A stretch of 64,000 bases of DNA from Algoriphagus sp. NG3 (GCF_034119865.1 NZ_CP139421.1:5738501-5802500); one strand, 5' to 3'; positions 36,368 to 46,991 are shown, numbered from the stretch's first letter. Numbers and translations are program-made. Notes: generated by a model from the sequence alone, not told the origin.

Positions 36368-38062
36368 ATGAAGGATTCAATGATAAGAGGAGCTGACATA
36401 GTTGTTAGGTCACTCATTGCCGAGAATGCGGAAATAATCTTCGGATATCCCGGAGGAGCTATAATGCCCGTTTACGATGCATTACATGATTATCATGAGG
36501 AGCTAAGGCATGTACTCACACGCCATGAGCAAGGAGCGATTCATGCGGCTCAAGGATACGCTAGAGTCTCAGGAAAAGTCGGTGTCTGTCTGGCTACTTC
36601 AGGCCCAGGAGCTACCAACTTGATTACAGGGATGGCTGATGCACAGATTGACAGTACCCCACTGGTGTGTATTACAGGACAAGTAGCTTCGCATTTGTTG
36701 GGGACGGATGCATTTCAGGAAACTGACGTAGTAGGCATATCAATGCCAGCGACCAAGTGGAATATCCAGGTAAGGCGTGTGGAAGATATAGCGCCCGCAA
36801 TTGCCAAAGGATTTTACATCGCTAGATCGGGAAGGCCAGGGCCGGTATTGATTGACATCACTAAAGATGCTCAGACTGATTTTGGGGATTTTAATTATTC
36901 CAAATGTTTGGGATTTAGATCCTACAGAACACATATTCCTGTCGAGAAGACGGCGATTCAAGAGGCGTCATTTTTGATCAATATGGCAAAGAGGCCTTAT
37001 GTTTTATTTGGTCAGGGAGTTGTTTTAGGGCAGGCAGAGGCCGAATTAAAGGCGTTTTTGGAAAAGTCAGGTATTCCTGCCGCATGCACCTTGTTAGGCT
37101 CGGGAGCGTTGTCGGAGGATCATCCAAATTATGTTGGAAAACTTGGGATGCATGGAAATTATGCCCCAAATTTACTGACTAATCAGTGTGACATATTGAT
37201 AGCAGTGGGTATGAGATTCGATGATCGTGTGACGGGGGATCTGAAGCGCTATGCCAAGCAGGCAAAAGTGATCCACCTGGAGCTGGATCCTGCAGAGATC
37301 AATAAAAATGTTAAGTGTGAAGTAGCGGTGTTAGGGAGCTGTAAGGATAGTTTGGCCTTATTGACAGATGCGGTAAAGGAGAATTCCTATCCGGAGTGGA
37401 TGGCTAAGTTTAAAGAATTGGCCGATCAGGAAAGAGCCACTGTAATTGAGCCGGACTTGACTCCGACCAAGCCTGGACTGACCATGGGGGAAGTGATTCA
37501 CCAGATTAACAATTATAAAGCAGATGATGCGGTGCTCGTAACTGACGTAGGACAGCATCAGATGATTTCTTGGAGGTATTTCAACTACAAGAAACCAAGA
37601 ACGCAAGTTACCTCAGGTGGATTGGGGACCATGGGATTTGCATTGCCAGCAGCACTGGGAGCTCAGATGTATGATTTCTCCCGGCAGGTGGTATGTGTAG
37701 TAGGAGACGGTGGGATTCAGATGACCATTCAGGAGCTGGGGACAATCATGCAGACAAAGGCTCCTGTGAAGATTGTGTTGTTGAACAATAATTTCCTCGG
37801 AATGGTAAGACAATGGCAGCAGATGTTTTTTGACAAGCGCTACTCATTTACTGAACTTGACAATCCTGATTTTATCAAAATAGCAGAAGCATATAATATC
37901 CAAGCTCAGAAAGTCACAGAACGAGGTGATTTGCAAGAGGCAATTGAAGATATGCTGATTCACGATGGGCCTTATTTCCTCGAAGTGGTAGTGGAAAAAG
38001 AAGATAATGTATTCCCAATGATTGCCACTGGCTGTTCAGTGGAAGAGGTCAGACTTAGCTAA
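36368..38062 (+). CDS. ilvB: Acetolactate synthase large subunit
   Basis: Condenses two pyruvates, or pyruvate and 2-ketobutyrate, with thiamine diphosphate. N-terminal ThDP domain with the catalytic glutamate in 'IIFGYPGGAIMPVYDALH' followed by 'VLTRHEQGAIHAAQGYARVSG' region, central FAD domain, and C-terminal ThDP site 'VVGDGGIQMTIQELGT...NNNFLGMVRQWQ' (GDG-x-N-type motif). The 564 aa length is normal. It starts 5 bp after ilvD and is followed by the regulatory subunit. Confidence 0.97.
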   Translation: MKDSMIRGADIVVRSLIAENAEIIFGYPGGAIMPVYDALHDYHEELRHVLTRHEQGAIHAAQGYARVSGKVGVCLATSGPGATNLITGMADAQIDSTPLVCITGQVASHLLGTDAFQETDVVGISMPATKWNIQVRRVEDIAPAIAKGFYIARSGRPGPVLIDITKDAQTDFGDFNYSKCLGFRSYRTHIPVEKTAIQEASFLINMAKRPYVLFGQGVVLGQAEAELKAFLEKSGIPAACTLLGSGALSEDHPNYVGKLGMHGNYAPNLLTNQCDILIAVGMRFDDRVTGDLKRYAKQAKVIHLELDPAEINKNVKCEVAVLGSCKDSLALLTDAVKENSYPEWMAKFKELADQERATVIEPDLTPTKPGLTMGEVIHQINNYKADDAVLVTDVGQHQMISWRYFNYKKPRTQVTSGGLGTMGFALPAALGAQMYDFSRQVVCVVGDGGIQMTIQELGTIMQTKAPVKIVLLNNNFLGMVRQWQQMFFDKRYSFTELDNPDFIKIAEAYNIQAQKVTERGDLQEAIEDMLIHDGPYFLEVVVEKEDNVFPMIATGCSVEEVRLS

Positions 38063-38071
38063 ACCAACTCT

Positions 38072-38572
38072 ATGAAGCGATATACCATATTCGTTATTAC
38101 CGAGAATTTCATCGGAATTCTTAACCGCATCACCATTATTTTTACCCGGAGAGGTATCAATATAGATGCACTTACCGCCTCTGAAAGCCGGCTGGAAGGT
38201 ATTCACAGGATCACAATAGAAGTGACGGCCTCAGAAGATACCGTTATTCAGCTGGTCAATCAGATCGAGAAAATCATCGATGTGATCAAGGCATTTTATC
38301 ATGAGGATGAGAGTGTTGTATATCAGGAGATTGCTTTGTATAAAATCCCCGTTTCTCGCTTAGATGGGGGGTTGGAAAAAATCATCAGACAGCACAATGC
38401 AAAGATCATCGCCGCAGAACCTGATTTTGTGGTGTTGGAACTGACAGGGCATAAGGAACAGACCCAAGAATTACTCGAAATTCTGAAAGGATACGGGCTT
38501 CTGGAATTTGCAAGGTCCGGTAGGGTCGCTGTCGCCAAAAGAATGCTGACAATCGACAGTTTTGTCAAATAA
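38072..38572 (+). CDS. ilvN: Acetolactate synthase small (regulatory) subunit
   Basis: The subunit confers valine feedback inhibition on the large subunit. It has an N-terminal ACT domain ('IFVITENFIGILNRITIIFTRRG' region, 'LTASESRLEGIHRITIEV') and a C-terminal ALS_ss_C domain. At 166 aa it is the normal size of the IlvN/IlvH type; which symbol is used is a matter of convention. Nine bp after ilvB. Confidence 0.95.
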   Translation: MKRYTIFVITENFIGILNRITIIFTRRGINIDALTASESRLEGIHRITIEVTASEDTVIQLVNQIEKIIDVIKAFYHEDESVVYQEIALYKIPVSRLDGGLEKIIRQHNAKIIAAEPDFVVLELTGHKEQTQELLEILKGYGLLEFARSGRVAVAKRMLTIDSFVK

Positions 38573-38635
38573 TAATAAACCAATAAAGGATTCCTCAGGA
38601 ACCTATTAAACACTAGTAATAAATTTAAAAAACAG

Positions 38636-39679
38636 ATGAAATTAAAATTCGGCTCAACAGAAGAAAACGTAGTAACTAGGGAAGAATTTCCACTGGAAAA
38701 AGCAAGAGAAGTACTCAAAGACGAAGTGATCGCAGTATTAGGTTATGGTGTGCAAGGTCCAGGTCAGGCACTTAACTTGAAAGACAACGGGTTCAACGTG
38801 ATTGTAGGTCAGCGTAAAGGCTCTAAGACTTGGGATAAAGCTGTAGCTGATGGCTGGGTTCCTGGTGAGACACTTTTCGAATTGGAAGAAGCTTGTGAGA
38901 AGGGGACTATCCTTCAATTCCTTCTTTCGGATGCAGGTCAGATCGCACTTTGGCCTACAGTTAAGAAACATTTGACTCCGGGCAAGGCATTGTACTTCTC
39001 TCATGGTTTCGGTGTGACATACAAAGAAAAAACCGGCATCGTTCCTCCTGCGGATGTGGATGTGATTTTGGTTGCTCCGAAAGGTTCCGGTACTTCATTG
39101 AGAAGAATGTTTGTAGAAGGTAGAGGATTGAATTCTTCTTATGCAATCTATCAGGACGGAACCGGCAAGGCTAAAGATCGTGTTGTAGCTCTTGGAATCG
39201 GTGTAGGATCAGGATATTTGTTCGAGACAGATTTCTATCGTGAAGTTACTTCTGATTTGACTGGAGAAAGAGGTACCTTAATGGGTGCAATTCAGGGTAT
39301 ATTTGCAGCACAGTACGAAGTATTGAGGTCAAACGGTCACACTCCTTCCGAAGCATTTAACGAAACAGTGGAAGAATTGACACAGTCATTGATGCCATTG
39401 GTAGCTGAAAATGGAATGGACTGGATGTATGCCAACTGTTCCACTACTGCACAAAGAGGAGCTTTGGATTGGTGGAAGCCGTTCAGAGATGCTACTAAGC
39501 CTGTTTTTGAAGAACTATATAACTCTGTGAAGACCGGTCAGGAAGCCCAGAAGTCAATTGACTCAAACTCTAAAGAAGATTACCGAGTAAAACTGGAAGC
39601 TGAATTGAAAGAATTGAGAGATTCTGAAATGTGGCAGGCAGGTGCTGTCGTCCGTCAGTTGAGACCAGAAAATAACTAA
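38636..39679 (+). CDS. ilvC: Ketol-acid reductoisomerase
   Basis: Isomerises and reduces acetolactate and acetohydroxybutyrate with NADPH. The Rossmann motif '[18 protein letters not shown]' (GxGxxG) is followed by '[15 protein letters not shown]', and the C-terminal knotted domain has '[20 protein letters not shown]' with the Mg-binding acidic residues and '[16 protein letters not shown]'. Length 347 aa, class I (short) form. The arginine and serine after the second beta strand suggest NADPH preference. Confidence 0.97.
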   Translation: MKLKFGSTEENVVTREEFPLEKAREVLKDEVIAVLGYGVQGPGQALNLKDNGFNVIVGQRKGSKTWDKAVADGWVPGETLFELEEACEKGTILQFLLSDAGQIALWPTVKKHLTPGKALYFSHGFGVTYKEKTGIVPPADVDVILVAPKGSGTSLRRMFVEGRGLNSSYAIYQDGTGKAKDRVVALGIGVGSGYLFETDFYREVTSDLTGERGTLMGAIQGIFAAQYEVLRSNGHTPSEAFNETVEELTQSLMPLVAENGMDWMYANCSTTAQRGALDWWKPFRDATKPVFEELYNSVKTGQEAQKSIDSNSKEDYRVKLEAELKELRDSEMWQAGAVVRQLRPENN

Positions 39680-39698
39680 TATAAAACCCCCAAGAATT

Positions 39699-41207
39699 AT
39701 GAGTGAGAAGCTATGGATATTTGACACTACCCTGAGAGACGGGGAGCAAGTGCCCGGGTGTCAGCTGAATACCCAGGAGAAAATTGTGGTAGCAAAAGCA
39801 CTGGAAGAACTAGGAGTAGATATAATCGAAGCCGGTTTTCCTATTTCGAGTCCAGGAGATTTTAATTCTGTCCTCGAAATTTCAAAGGCAGTTTCCAACC
39901 CGATTATCTGTGCCCTCTCCAGAGCTGTTGAAAAAGATATCGAAGTAGCGGCTCAGTCCCTCAAATTCGCAAAAAAGGCTAGGATTCATACTGGAATCGG
40001 TGTTTCCCCTTACCATATTCAATACAAACTGCGCTCCACCCCTGAGGATATTATTGCTCGGGGTGTAGCTGCGGTGAAGTTTGCCAGAAGATTTGTGGAT
40101 GATGTAGAGTTCTATGCAGAAGATGCAGGTCGTGCTGAATCAGACTTTCTGAATAAAATCATTGAGGAAGTGATCAAGGCTGGAGCAACGGTTGTCAATA
40201 TTCCTGATACGACTGGATATTGCCTTCCAGAACAATATGGGGCTATTATCGCCAGTTTGAAAAACAATGTCCCAAACATAGATAAAGCTATCATCGCTAC
40301 ACATTGCCACAATGATCTAGGTATGGCTACAGCCAATACCGTGGCAGGGGTACAGCAAGGCGCCCGTCAGGTAGAAGTCACTATCAACGGTATTGGAGAA
40401 AGAGCCGGAAACACTTCTATGGAAGAAGTAGTGATGGCAATCAAATGTCACAAAAGTATAGAGGTTGATACAGAAATTGTCACCCAGCGGATTTACAATA
40501 CCAGCCGTTTGGTTTCCAAATTAATGAATATGCCTGTGCAGCCCAATAAGGCTATTGTGGGAAGAAACGCATTTGCACATTCCTCCGGCATACATCAAGA
40601 TGGGGTATTAAAGCATAGAGAAAATTACGAAATCATTGATCCTGTTGATGTAGGTGTAGCTGAATCTACTATTGTGTTGACCGCAAGGTCAGGAAGAGCA
40701 GCTTTGAAGCATCACTTGGACGCTTTGGGAGTAGAATTGGAAGGAGATGCGCTTCGTGAGGTGTATGAGGAGTTTTTGATTTTGGCTGACAACAAGCGCG
40801 ATATTGGCAGAAAAGATCTGTTGGGATTGGTAGGCAAGTATGTAGAGGAGTCTAATTTCATAGAACTCGGAAAAGTGACCTATTCGTCCAACGGAGCCAT
40901 AGAGGCAAAGGTGTCCTTGAAAATAGGAGATCAGGAGCACACCTCTACTGCACATGGCAATGGCCCGGTAGATGCCGTGCTTAAAGCCATTGAAAAAAGT
41001 GCAAAGCCGGCAGTAGAACTCGAAGAATTCCTGATTCAGGCTATCACCCACGGAAGTGACGATGTGGCTAAAGTTCACATGAGATTAATCAAAGGAGATA
41101 AACCATACTATGGTTTTGCCTCACATACTGACATCGTTTTGGCTTCAGCTCAGGCCTTTGTAGATGCACTCAATAAAATCCCGGTCAAAGAATACGCGAC
41201 CGCATAA
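39699..41207 (+). CDS. leuA: 2-isopropylmalate synthase
   Basis: First committed step of leucine synthesis, from 2-ketoisovalerate and acetyl-CoA. The TIM-barrel begins '[18 protein letters not shown]', contains '[19 protein letters not shown]' with the metal-binding histidines and '[19 protein letters not shown]'. The C-terminal regulatory LeuA dimer domain ('[20 protein letters not shown]') suggests leucine feedback control. 502 aa, normal for LeuA1. A second, diverged homologue sits four genes downstream. Confidence 0.95.
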   Translation: MSEKLWIFDTTLRDGEQVPGCQLNTQEKIVVAKALEELGVDIIEAGFPISSPGDFNSVLEISKAVSNPIICALSRAVEKDIEVAAQSLKFAKKARIHTGIGVSPYHIQYKLRSTPEDIIARGVAAVKFARRFVDDVEFYAEDAGRAESDFLNKIIEEVIKAGATVVNIPDTTGYCLPEQYGAIIASLKNNVPNIDKAIIATHCHNDLGMATANTVAGVQQGARQVEVTINGIGERAGNTSMEEVVMAIKCHKSIEVDTEIVTQRIYNTSRLVSKLMNMPVQPNKAIVGRNAFAHSSGIHQDGVLKHRENYEIIDPVDVGVAESTIVLTARSGRAALKHHLDALGVELEGDALREVYEEFLILADNKRDIGRKDLLGLVGKYVEESNFIELGKVTYSSNGAIEAKVSLKIGDQEHTSTAHGNGPVDAVLKAIEKSAKPAVELEEFLIQAITHGSDDVAKVHMRLIKGDKPYYGFASHTDIVLASAQAFVDALNKIPVKEYATA

Positions 41208-41209
41208 TT

Positions 41210-42616
41210 ATGGAAAAGACAACATTATTTGATAAAATCTGGGATGCGCACGTGGTGAAATCCGTTCCATCAGGACCAGATGTGTTCTTCATCGATAAGC
41301 ATTTTATCCATGAAGTGACTTCTCCGGTAGCTTTCCTCAATTTGGAAAAGCGAGGAATCGGAGTGAAAAACCCAAGCAGAACAGTAGCTACACCTGATCA
41401 TAACGTACCCACGGTAGATCAGGATAAAACTATCAAGGACAAACTTTCCCGCATGCAGGTAGAAAGACTCCGGGAAAACTGTGCTAAGTATGGCATAGAA
41501 CTTCACGATTTGGGTTCTGCCCATCACGGGATTGTACACGTAATCGGCCCAGAGCTTGGCATCACCCAGCCAGGAATGACGATTGTATGCGGAGATAGTC
41601 ATACTTCTACCCACGGTGCTTTCGGAGCTATTGCGTTCGGAATTGGTACTTCTGAAGTTGAAATGGTTTTGGCAACGCAGTGTATCATGCAGTCCAAGGC
41701 TAAGAAAATGAGAATTACCATCGATGGCGTAGCCGGGCCAGGCGTGACTTCCAAAGATTTAATCCTTTATGTAATTGCCCAGATTTCTGCGGCAGGTGCT
41801 ACTGGATACTTTGTGGAATACGCAGGATCTGCGATCCAAAGTCTTTCCATGGAAGCTAGAATGACCGTGTGTAACATGTCTATCGAGATGGGGGCACGTG
41901 GAGGTTTGATTGCTCCGGATGAGACTACTTTCGAATACTTGAAAGGAAAGCAATATGCTCCTAAAGGTGAAGAGTGGGACAAAGCAGTGGCTTATTGGAA
42001 AACCTTGAAAACAGACGAGGGTGCTGTTTTTGACAAAGAATACCACTTTGATGCTGCGGATATCGAGCCTATGATCACTTATGGTACCAATCCTGGTATG
42101 GGAATCAAAGTTCTGGGGAATATCCCAACTGCTGATGGAATGGAAGGAAGCAATAAAAGCTCTTACCTGAAATCTTTAGCCTATATGGGCTTTGAGCCTG
42201 GTGAAGTAATCAAAGGCAAAAAAGTTGATTTTGTATTCGTTGGATCCTGTACCAACGGTCGTATTGAAGATATCCGTTCTGTGGCAGCCTATGTAAAAGG
42301 ACATAAAAAAGCGGATAACATCACTGCTTGGATTGTACCAGGATCTCGCGAAGTAGAGAAAATGGCCCATGAAGAAGGCTTGGTAAAAATCCTGGAAGAA
42401 GCTGGATTTGAGCTTCGTCAGCCAGGTTGCTCTGCATGTCTAGCAATGAACGATGACAAGATTCCTTCTGGAAAATACGCCGTCTCTACTTCCAATAGAA
42501 ACTTTGAAGGCCGTCAAGGACCAGGAGCTAGAACTATGCTCGCATCTCCTTTGACTGTAGCAGCAGTAGCCATTGCAGGCGAAATCTGCGATCCTAGAGA
42601 AGTGTTTCAAAATTAA
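41210..42616 (+). CDS. leuC: 3-isopropylmalate dehydratase large subunit
   Basis: Aconitase-like Fe-S enzyme that isomerises 2- to 3-isopropylmalate with LeuD. It shows '[20 protein letters not shown]', and the three cluster cysteines in '[17 protein letters not shown]' and '[15 protein letters not shown]'. 468 aa, normal. Starts two bases after leuA. Confidence 0.97.
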   Translation: MEKTTLFDKIWDAHVVKSVPSGPDVFFIDKHFIHEVTSPVAFLNLEKRGIGVKNPSRTVATPDHNVPTVDQDKTIKDKLSRMQVERLRENCAKYGIELHDLGSAHHGIVHVIGPELGITQPGMTIVCGDSHTSTHGAFGAIAFGIGTSEVEMVLATQCIMQSKAKKMRITIDGVAGPGVTSKDLILYVIAQISAAGATGYFVEYAGSAIQSLSMEARMTVCNMSIEMGARGGLIAPDETTFEYLKGKQYAPKGEEWDKAVAYWKTLKTDEGAVFDKEYHFDAADIEPMITYGTNPGMGIKVLGNIPTADGMEGSNKSSYLKSLAYMGFEPGEVIKGKKVDFVFVGSCTNGRIEDIRSVAAYVKGHKKADNITAWIVPGSREVEKMAHEEGLVKILEEAGFELRQPGCSACLAMNDDKIPSGKYAVSTSNRNFEGRQGPGARTMLASPLTVAAVAIAGEICDPREVFQN

Positions 42617-42704
42617 AATTACGAAGTCAGAAATGGGAAGTACGAGTTTGCGCCGAGCAAACCTTTCAACTTTCTAAGTTTCCAACCTTTGAACTAATTA
42701 AAAA

Positions 42705-43295
42705 ATGGCTTACGATAAATTTACTGTACTCACCAGTACGGCGGTTCCTTTACCGACCGATAATGTGGACACAGATCAGATCATCCCTGCCCGATTCCTG
42801 AAGGCTACTGAGCGAGAGGGATTTGGTGACAATCTTTTCCGTGATTGGAGATACGATGTAGAAGGAAATCCTAAAAAGGATTTTGTATTAAATGACCCTA
42901 CTTATAGTGGAAAAATCCTGGTTTCCGGAAGGAATTTCGGTTCAGGATCCAGCCGGGAGCACGCAGTTTGGGCTATTTATGACTATGGGTTCAGATGTGT
43001 GGTTTCCAGCTTTTTTGCAGATATATTTAAGAATAACTGTCTCAATATCGGTGTGCTACCGGTGACAGTTTCCCCTGAATTTGCCGATAAGTTATTAGAA
43101 ACTATCACTGCCAATCCTGAAACCACGATTACGGTAGATATACCCAATCAAAAGATCACACTTGATTCTACAGGTGAATCGGAATCTTTTGATATCAATG
43201 AATACAAAAAAGACAACATGCAGAATGGCTTCGATGATATCGACTATCTATTGAATATGTCGGAAGAAATCGACGCTTTTGCAGCGAATAAATAA
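42705..43295 (+). CDS. leuD: 3-isopropylmalate dehydratase small subunit
   Basis: Swivelling domain partner of LeuC. Recognised by 'TAVPLPTDNVDTDQIIPARF' and 'LVSGRNFGSGSSREHAVWAI', with 'NNCLNIGVLPVTVS' after it. 196 aa, normal. The 88 bp before it (42617-42704) is the longest gap inside the operon; I see no terminator in it. Confidence 0.97.
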   Translation: MAYDKFTVLTSTAVPLPTDNVDTDQIIPARFLKATEREGFGDNLFRDWRYDVEGNPKKDFVLNDPTYSGKILVSGRNFGSGSSREHAVWAIYDYGFRCVVSSFFADIFKNNCLNIGVLPVTVSPEFADKLLETITANPETTITVDIPNQKITLDSTGESESFDINEYKKDNMQNGFDDIDYLLNMSEEIDAFAANK

Positions 43296-43301
43296 GTGAA
43301 A

Positions 43302-44888
43302 ATGACTGCAGGGAAGCGCATTGAAATAATGGATACCACGCTGAGGGATGGTGAACAGACCTCCAGCGTTTCCTTTTTGCCTTCTGAAAAGCTGCAAATC
43401 GCCAAACTTTTGCTGGATGAATTGAAGGTAGATCGTATAGAGGTGGCTTCAGCGAGAGTTTCAGAGGGGGAATTGGAAGGTGTGAAGAAAATCACGAATT
43501 GGGCAGCGGAAAAAGGTTACCTGGATCGCGTGGAGGTCTTAGGCTTTGTGGATACACCCACTTCGGTGGATTGGCTACTGAAGGCTGGGGCTAAAGTGAT
43601 GAACTTGCTTACCAAAGGCTCCTACAACCACTTGATCCATCAGCTGAAAAAAACACAGGAAGAACATTTTGCAGACATTCAAAAGAGTGTAGCCTATGCT
43701 CAGGAAAAGGGCATAGCTGTCAATGTGTATCTGGAAGACTGGTCAAATGGCATGCGTAATTCTCAGGAATATACGCTGGCTCTGATTGAGTTCTTAACCA
43801 CCCTTCCGGTGAAAAGAATTATGTTGCCTGACACCTTAGGGCTACTTTCTCCTGAAGAAACTAAAGCTTTTTTCATCCGGATTTCTGAGAGATTTCCTGA
43901 TGCTCACTTCGATTTTCACGCACATAATGATTACGATCTTTCTGTGGCCAATGTCATGGAAGCGATTATGTACGGAGCGTCCGGCATCCACACTACAGTG
44001 AATGGGCTTGGCGAGAGAGCTGGAAATGCTCCGCTGGAATCGGTTATTGCGGTGATCAAGGATTTTACAGATCTCCAGATCAATGTGCAAGAGCAGAAAA
44101 TCTACCGTGTAAGCAAATTGGTGGAACAATTTTCAGGTCAGCATATCCCAGCAAATAAGCCGGTAGTAGGAGAGAATGTCTTTACTCAGACGGCAGGAAT
44201 TCATGCTGATGGAGACAATAAAAAGAATCTTTACTTCAACGATCTGCTTCCGGAGCGTTTTGGACGTCAGCGGAAATATGCCCTCGGCAAGACTTCCGGT
44301 AAAGCCAATATCCTTAAGAATTTGGAGGAATTGGGGATTTCTTTGGAAAAAGATGAGCTCACTAAAGTGACTCAACGTATCATCGAACTGGGTGATAAAA
44401 AAGAGCGTGTGACTACGGAGGATTTGCCGTACATCATCTCTGATGTATTGCAGAACAACTCTATCTCCAAAAACATCTTTATTGAAGGGTATCACATGAC
44501 TCATTCGCATGGGTTGAAGCCTTCGGTGCAACTTAGACTGAACATATACGGGAAATCCTACGATGCTCACGCATCTGGAGATGGCCAATACGATGCATTT
44601 ATGCGGGCGGTAAAGGAAATCTACAAATCCAGAAAAAGACAGCTTCCTAAGTTGATTGACTACCATGTTTCCATTCCTCCAGGAGGAAAGACGGATGCTT
44701 TTGTGGAAACTGTCGTGACCTGGGATTATGGTAAAATATTTAAAACGAAAGGGCTAGATCCCGATCAAACAGTGGCTGCGATGATGGCCACGGAAAAAAT
44801 GCTGAACATCGTCGAATCATTCAATCAATCACCAACGAAAGAAGAATCCAAATTTTATGGAAATGAATATCGCGCTGTTGCCGGGTGA
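43302..44888 (+). CDS. LeuA-family synthase, probable (R)-citramalate synthase
   Basis: A second alpha-isopropylmalate synthase homologue (about 528 aa) in the same operon. It has '[19 protein letters not shown]', 'FDFHAHNDYDLSVANVMEA', 'TTVNGLGERAGNAPLESV' and a C-terminal LeuA-type regulatory domain ('HGLKPSVQLRLNIYGKSYD'). It differs from the LeuA above in the substrate-pocket region, and no threonine deaminase gene (ilvA) is in the operon. A citramalate synthase would make 2-ketobutyrate from pyruvate using LeuCD and LeuB, which surround it. The GTG at 43296 is an alternative start. The last 32 bases overlap leuB. Confidence 0.75.
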   Translation: MTAGKRIEIMDTTLRDGEQTSSVSFLPSEKLQIAKLLLDELKVDRIEVASARVSEGELEGVKKITNWAAEKGYLDRVEVLGFVDTPTSVDWLLKAGAKVMNLLTKGSYNHLIHQLKKTQEEHFADIQKSVAYAQEKGIAVNVYLEDWSNGMRNSQEYTLALIEFLTTLPVKRIMLPDTLGLLSPEETKAFFIRISERFPDAHFDFHAHNDYDLSVANVMEAIMYGASGIHTTVNGLGERAGNAPLESVIAVIKDFTDLQINVQEQKIYRVSKLVEQFSGQHIPANKPVVGENVFTQTAGIHADGDNKKNLYFNDLLPERFGRQRKYALGKTSGKANILKNLEELGISLEKDELTKVTQRIIELGDKKERVTTEDLPYIISDVLQNNSISKNIFIEGYHMTHSHGLKPSVQLRLNIYGKSYDAHASGDGQYDAFMRAVKEIYKSRKRQLPKLIDYHVSIPPGGKTDAFVETVVTWDYGKIFKTKGLDPDQTVAAMMATEKMLNIVESFNQSPTKEESKFYGNEYRAVAG

Positions 44889-45924
44889 CGGCATCGGACC
44901 TGAAGTAATCGACCAGGCTGTAAAGGTAGTGAAAGCTATCGGCCAGAAATTCGGACACAAAATCACTTTTACAGAAGCAGTAGTAGGAGCCGCGGCTATT
45001 GATGTCACCGGCGAGCCTTACCCAGACTCAACACATGAGATAGCAGCAGCTTCGGATGCGGTTCTTTTTGGAGCCATCGGGGATCCTAAATATGATAATG
45101 ATCCAAAGGCAAAAGTTCGTCCGGAGCAAGGATTGCTGTTGATGCGCCAGAAATTGGGTTTGTTTGCCAATGTTCGACCTACGTTTACCTTCCCTTCTTT
45201 GGTACACAAGTCTCCATTGAAACTGGATCGTGTAGACGGCGTTGACTTTGTCTTCTTCAGAGAATTGACCGGAGGGATTTACTTCGGTGAGCCAAGAGGA
45301 AGAAACGAGCAAGGAACCAAGGCATTTGATACCAATGTATATAGCAAAGAAGAAATTACCAGACTTGCTAGAATGGGCTTCGAAGCTGCGCAAAAAAGAA
45401 GAAAATTACTTACCTGCGTGGACAAAGCGAATGTTATGGCTACTTCCAGACTTTGGAGGGAAACCGTACAGGAGCTTGCTCCTGAATATCCGGATGTGAA
45501 AGTGGAATACGAATTCGTAGACGCGGTAGCAATGCGCTTGATCCAATGGCCAAAGGCATATGATGTCTTGATTACCGAAAACTTGTTCGGAGATATCTTG
45601 ACAGATGAGGCTTCTGTGATCTCTGGATCTATGGGCTTGATGCCATCTGCTTCTTTGGGTACTTCTATCAAATTATTTGAGCCAATTCACGGATCATATC
45701 CTCAGGCAGCAGGAAAAGACATTGCCAATCCATTGGCTACGGTTCTTTCTGCAGCAATGATGTTTGAGTATGCTTTTGATTTAAAAGATGAAGCGCAGGC
45801 GATTTCCGACGTAGTAAATCTATCTCTTGAGCAAGGCTATGTAACCGAGGATATCGCAGATGGCGGTACTGCTTACAAAACGTCTGAAGTTGGCGATTGG
45901 TTGGCGGCTAAGATTTTGGGATAA
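44857..45924 (+). CDS. leuB: 3-isopropylmalate dehydrogenase
   Basis: NAD-dependent oxidative decarboxylation to 2-ketoisocaproate. Signature residues: 'ALLPGDGIGPEVIDQAVKV', 'FFRELTGGIYFGEPRGRNE', 'VDKANVMATSRLWRE' and 'DVLITENLFGDILTDEASVI', with 'SIKLFEPIHGSYPQAAGKD'. 355 aa, normal. Start overlaps the preceding gene by about 30 bases (ATG at 44857 or 44863). Last gene of the operon, followed by a strong terminator. Confidence 0.97.
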   Translation: MEMNIALLPGDGIGPEVIDQAVKVVKAIGQKFGHKITFTEAVVGAAAIDVTGEPYPDSTHEIAAASDAVLFGAIGDPKYDNDPKAKVRPEQGLLLMRQKLGLFANVRPTFTFPSLVHKSPLKLDRVDGVDFVFFRELTGGIYFGEPRGRNEQGTKAFDTNVYSKEEITRLARMGFEAAQKRRKLLTCVDKANVMATSRLWRETVQELAPEYPDVKVEYEFVDAVAMRLIQWPKAYDVLITENLFGDILTDEASVISGSMGLMPSASLGTSIKLFEPIHGSYPQAAGKDIANPLATVLSAAMMFEYAFDLKDEAQAISDVVNLSLEQGYVTEDIADGGTAYKTSEVGDWLAAKILG

Positions 45925-45941
45925 TCCCGATTCTTACAAAA

Positions 45942-45983
45942 AAACTAGAAAGCCACCTTAGGAATGAGGTGGCTTTCTAGTTT
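45942..45983. terminator. Terminator at the end of the ilv-leu operon
   Basis: Seventeen-base perfect arms (45942-45958 and 45967-45983; core GAAAGCCACCT/AGGTGGCTTTC) with an 8-nt loop, flanked by A-tract and T-rich sequence, between convergent leuB and the PIN-domain gene. Confidence 0.88.
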
Positions 45984-46432
45984 AATCGGTCATTTCTGAT
46001 TTTTTTTAAGTCTATAACTTTTATCCCATAAGCGTTTGCATAGTCTGCAAGTTTGGAATCTCCAGTTATCAGAAAATCACATTCTTTGCAGATTTCTAGA
46101 ACTCCTGAATCTGTTAATCCAAGATCAAAAAAAGCTTGAGACTCCAAGTTGGATTTTGATTCTATAAATCTCTCAGTTGATTTTGAAATCAATTCTTTTA
46201 AAACTTGGTAGTAAGTCCAACGATGCCCTTTTTGAAAGTTATTTAGTAGATTGTCAACTTCTGTCAAGACATTTGGGGTTGTCAATATTCTTTCCAAGCT
46301 TCCAATTAAAAAAGTCAAGTTTTCAAAGTCAATTGATTCGAAAATTGAAGTTCTTTTATGTGTAGAAATTAGTGATTTGTCAATAAGGCCTACGACTAAA
46401 AGTATCAAAGCATTGGTGTCTATAAAAATCAT
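45977..46432 (-). CDS. PIN-domain nuclease, likely toxin
   Basis: A 151-residue PIN-domain protein with the acidic metal site: 'MIFIDTNALILLVVG' (D5), 'VLTEVDNLLNN' (E), 'FDLGLTDSGVLEI' (D) and 'FLITGDSKLADYANAYG' (D). Such proteins are RNases, often toxins. It overlaps an upstream 92-residue partner by four bases (ATGA), which suggests a toxin-antitoxin-like pair, although the partner is not a known antitoxin type. Both genes are more AT-rich than the operon next to them. Confidence 0.8.
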   Translation of the reverse strand: MIFIDTNALILLVVGLIDKSLISTHKRTSIFESIDFENLTFLIGSLERILTTPNVLTEVDNLLNNFQKGHRWTYYQVLKELISKSTERFIESKSNLESQAFFDLGLTDSGVLEICKECDFLITGDSKLADYANAYGIKVIDLKKIRNDRLN

Positions 46433-46707
46433 TTTGACTCGGAAAACATGTAGATTCCAACCACTTCTTTATTTTCATCGATTTTCAGTCTCTTATATAT
46501 TCTTTCATAAGGTAGAAAGCTAAGGACTGATACTGCTGAGGCACCACGATTTTTATTTTCCTGTAGGTACGAAACAACAACATCCCATGCCTTTTCATCC
46601 TTTTTAAATTCTATTTGTTCAAGCCGAAAATCAGATTCCTGAATATTGATCAATTCCGCAAATTGCTTTTTCGCTGCTTCGAAGATTTCTTTAAGAGATA
46701 GTTCCAT
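46429..46707 (-). CDS. Unknown partner of the PIN-domain gene, candidate antitoxin
   Basis: A 92-residue, charged, mostly helical protein: 'MELSLKEIFEAAKKQFAEL', then 'FKKDEKAWDVVVSYLQENK' and a C-terminal beta-like stretch 'YERIYKRLKIDENKEVVGIY'. I recognise no domain and no DNA-binding fold, unlike VapB. It is translationally coupled to the PIN gene. It may be an unusual antitoxin, or part of a gas-vesicle-GvpO-like or DUF family that I cannot name. Confidence 0.6.
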   Translation of the reverse strand: MELSLKEIFEAAKKQFAELINIQESDFRLEQIEFKKDEKAWDVVVSYLQENKNRGASAVSVLSFLPYERIYKRLKIDENKEVVGIYMFSESK

Positions 46708-46991
46708 TTCTATTTTTTTTCCAATTTATCAAATCTCAATTTAATTTCTTGACGCTTTGATCATAATATGTAAGCAATGCATACCTGGATCCATGATTCA
46801 TTTCCATTCTGATCATTCTGGATTCAAAGTAAGTCCACTTCTTTCGCCAAACTGCTTGGTTTTATTATCAAATCTCAAAAAACTACCTTGAGAAATGTGG
46901 TTTTTTGTGCCCAATGTTTATGATAATCTTGTGCTAACCTTTCATTTGCAAGACCTTGTTATATTTGGTGATCACCTTAATGCTAATTGCC

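Noticed and set aside
42617..42704. An internal promoter or terminator before leuD
   Set aside because: The gap has no hairpin with a T-run; the nearest octamer is AACCTTTG, which lacks the required TA at the start.
44133..44666. A 177-codon frame on the minus strand inside the second LeuA-like gene
   Set aside because: It is the antisense shadow of a well-supported gene and has no protein-like features.
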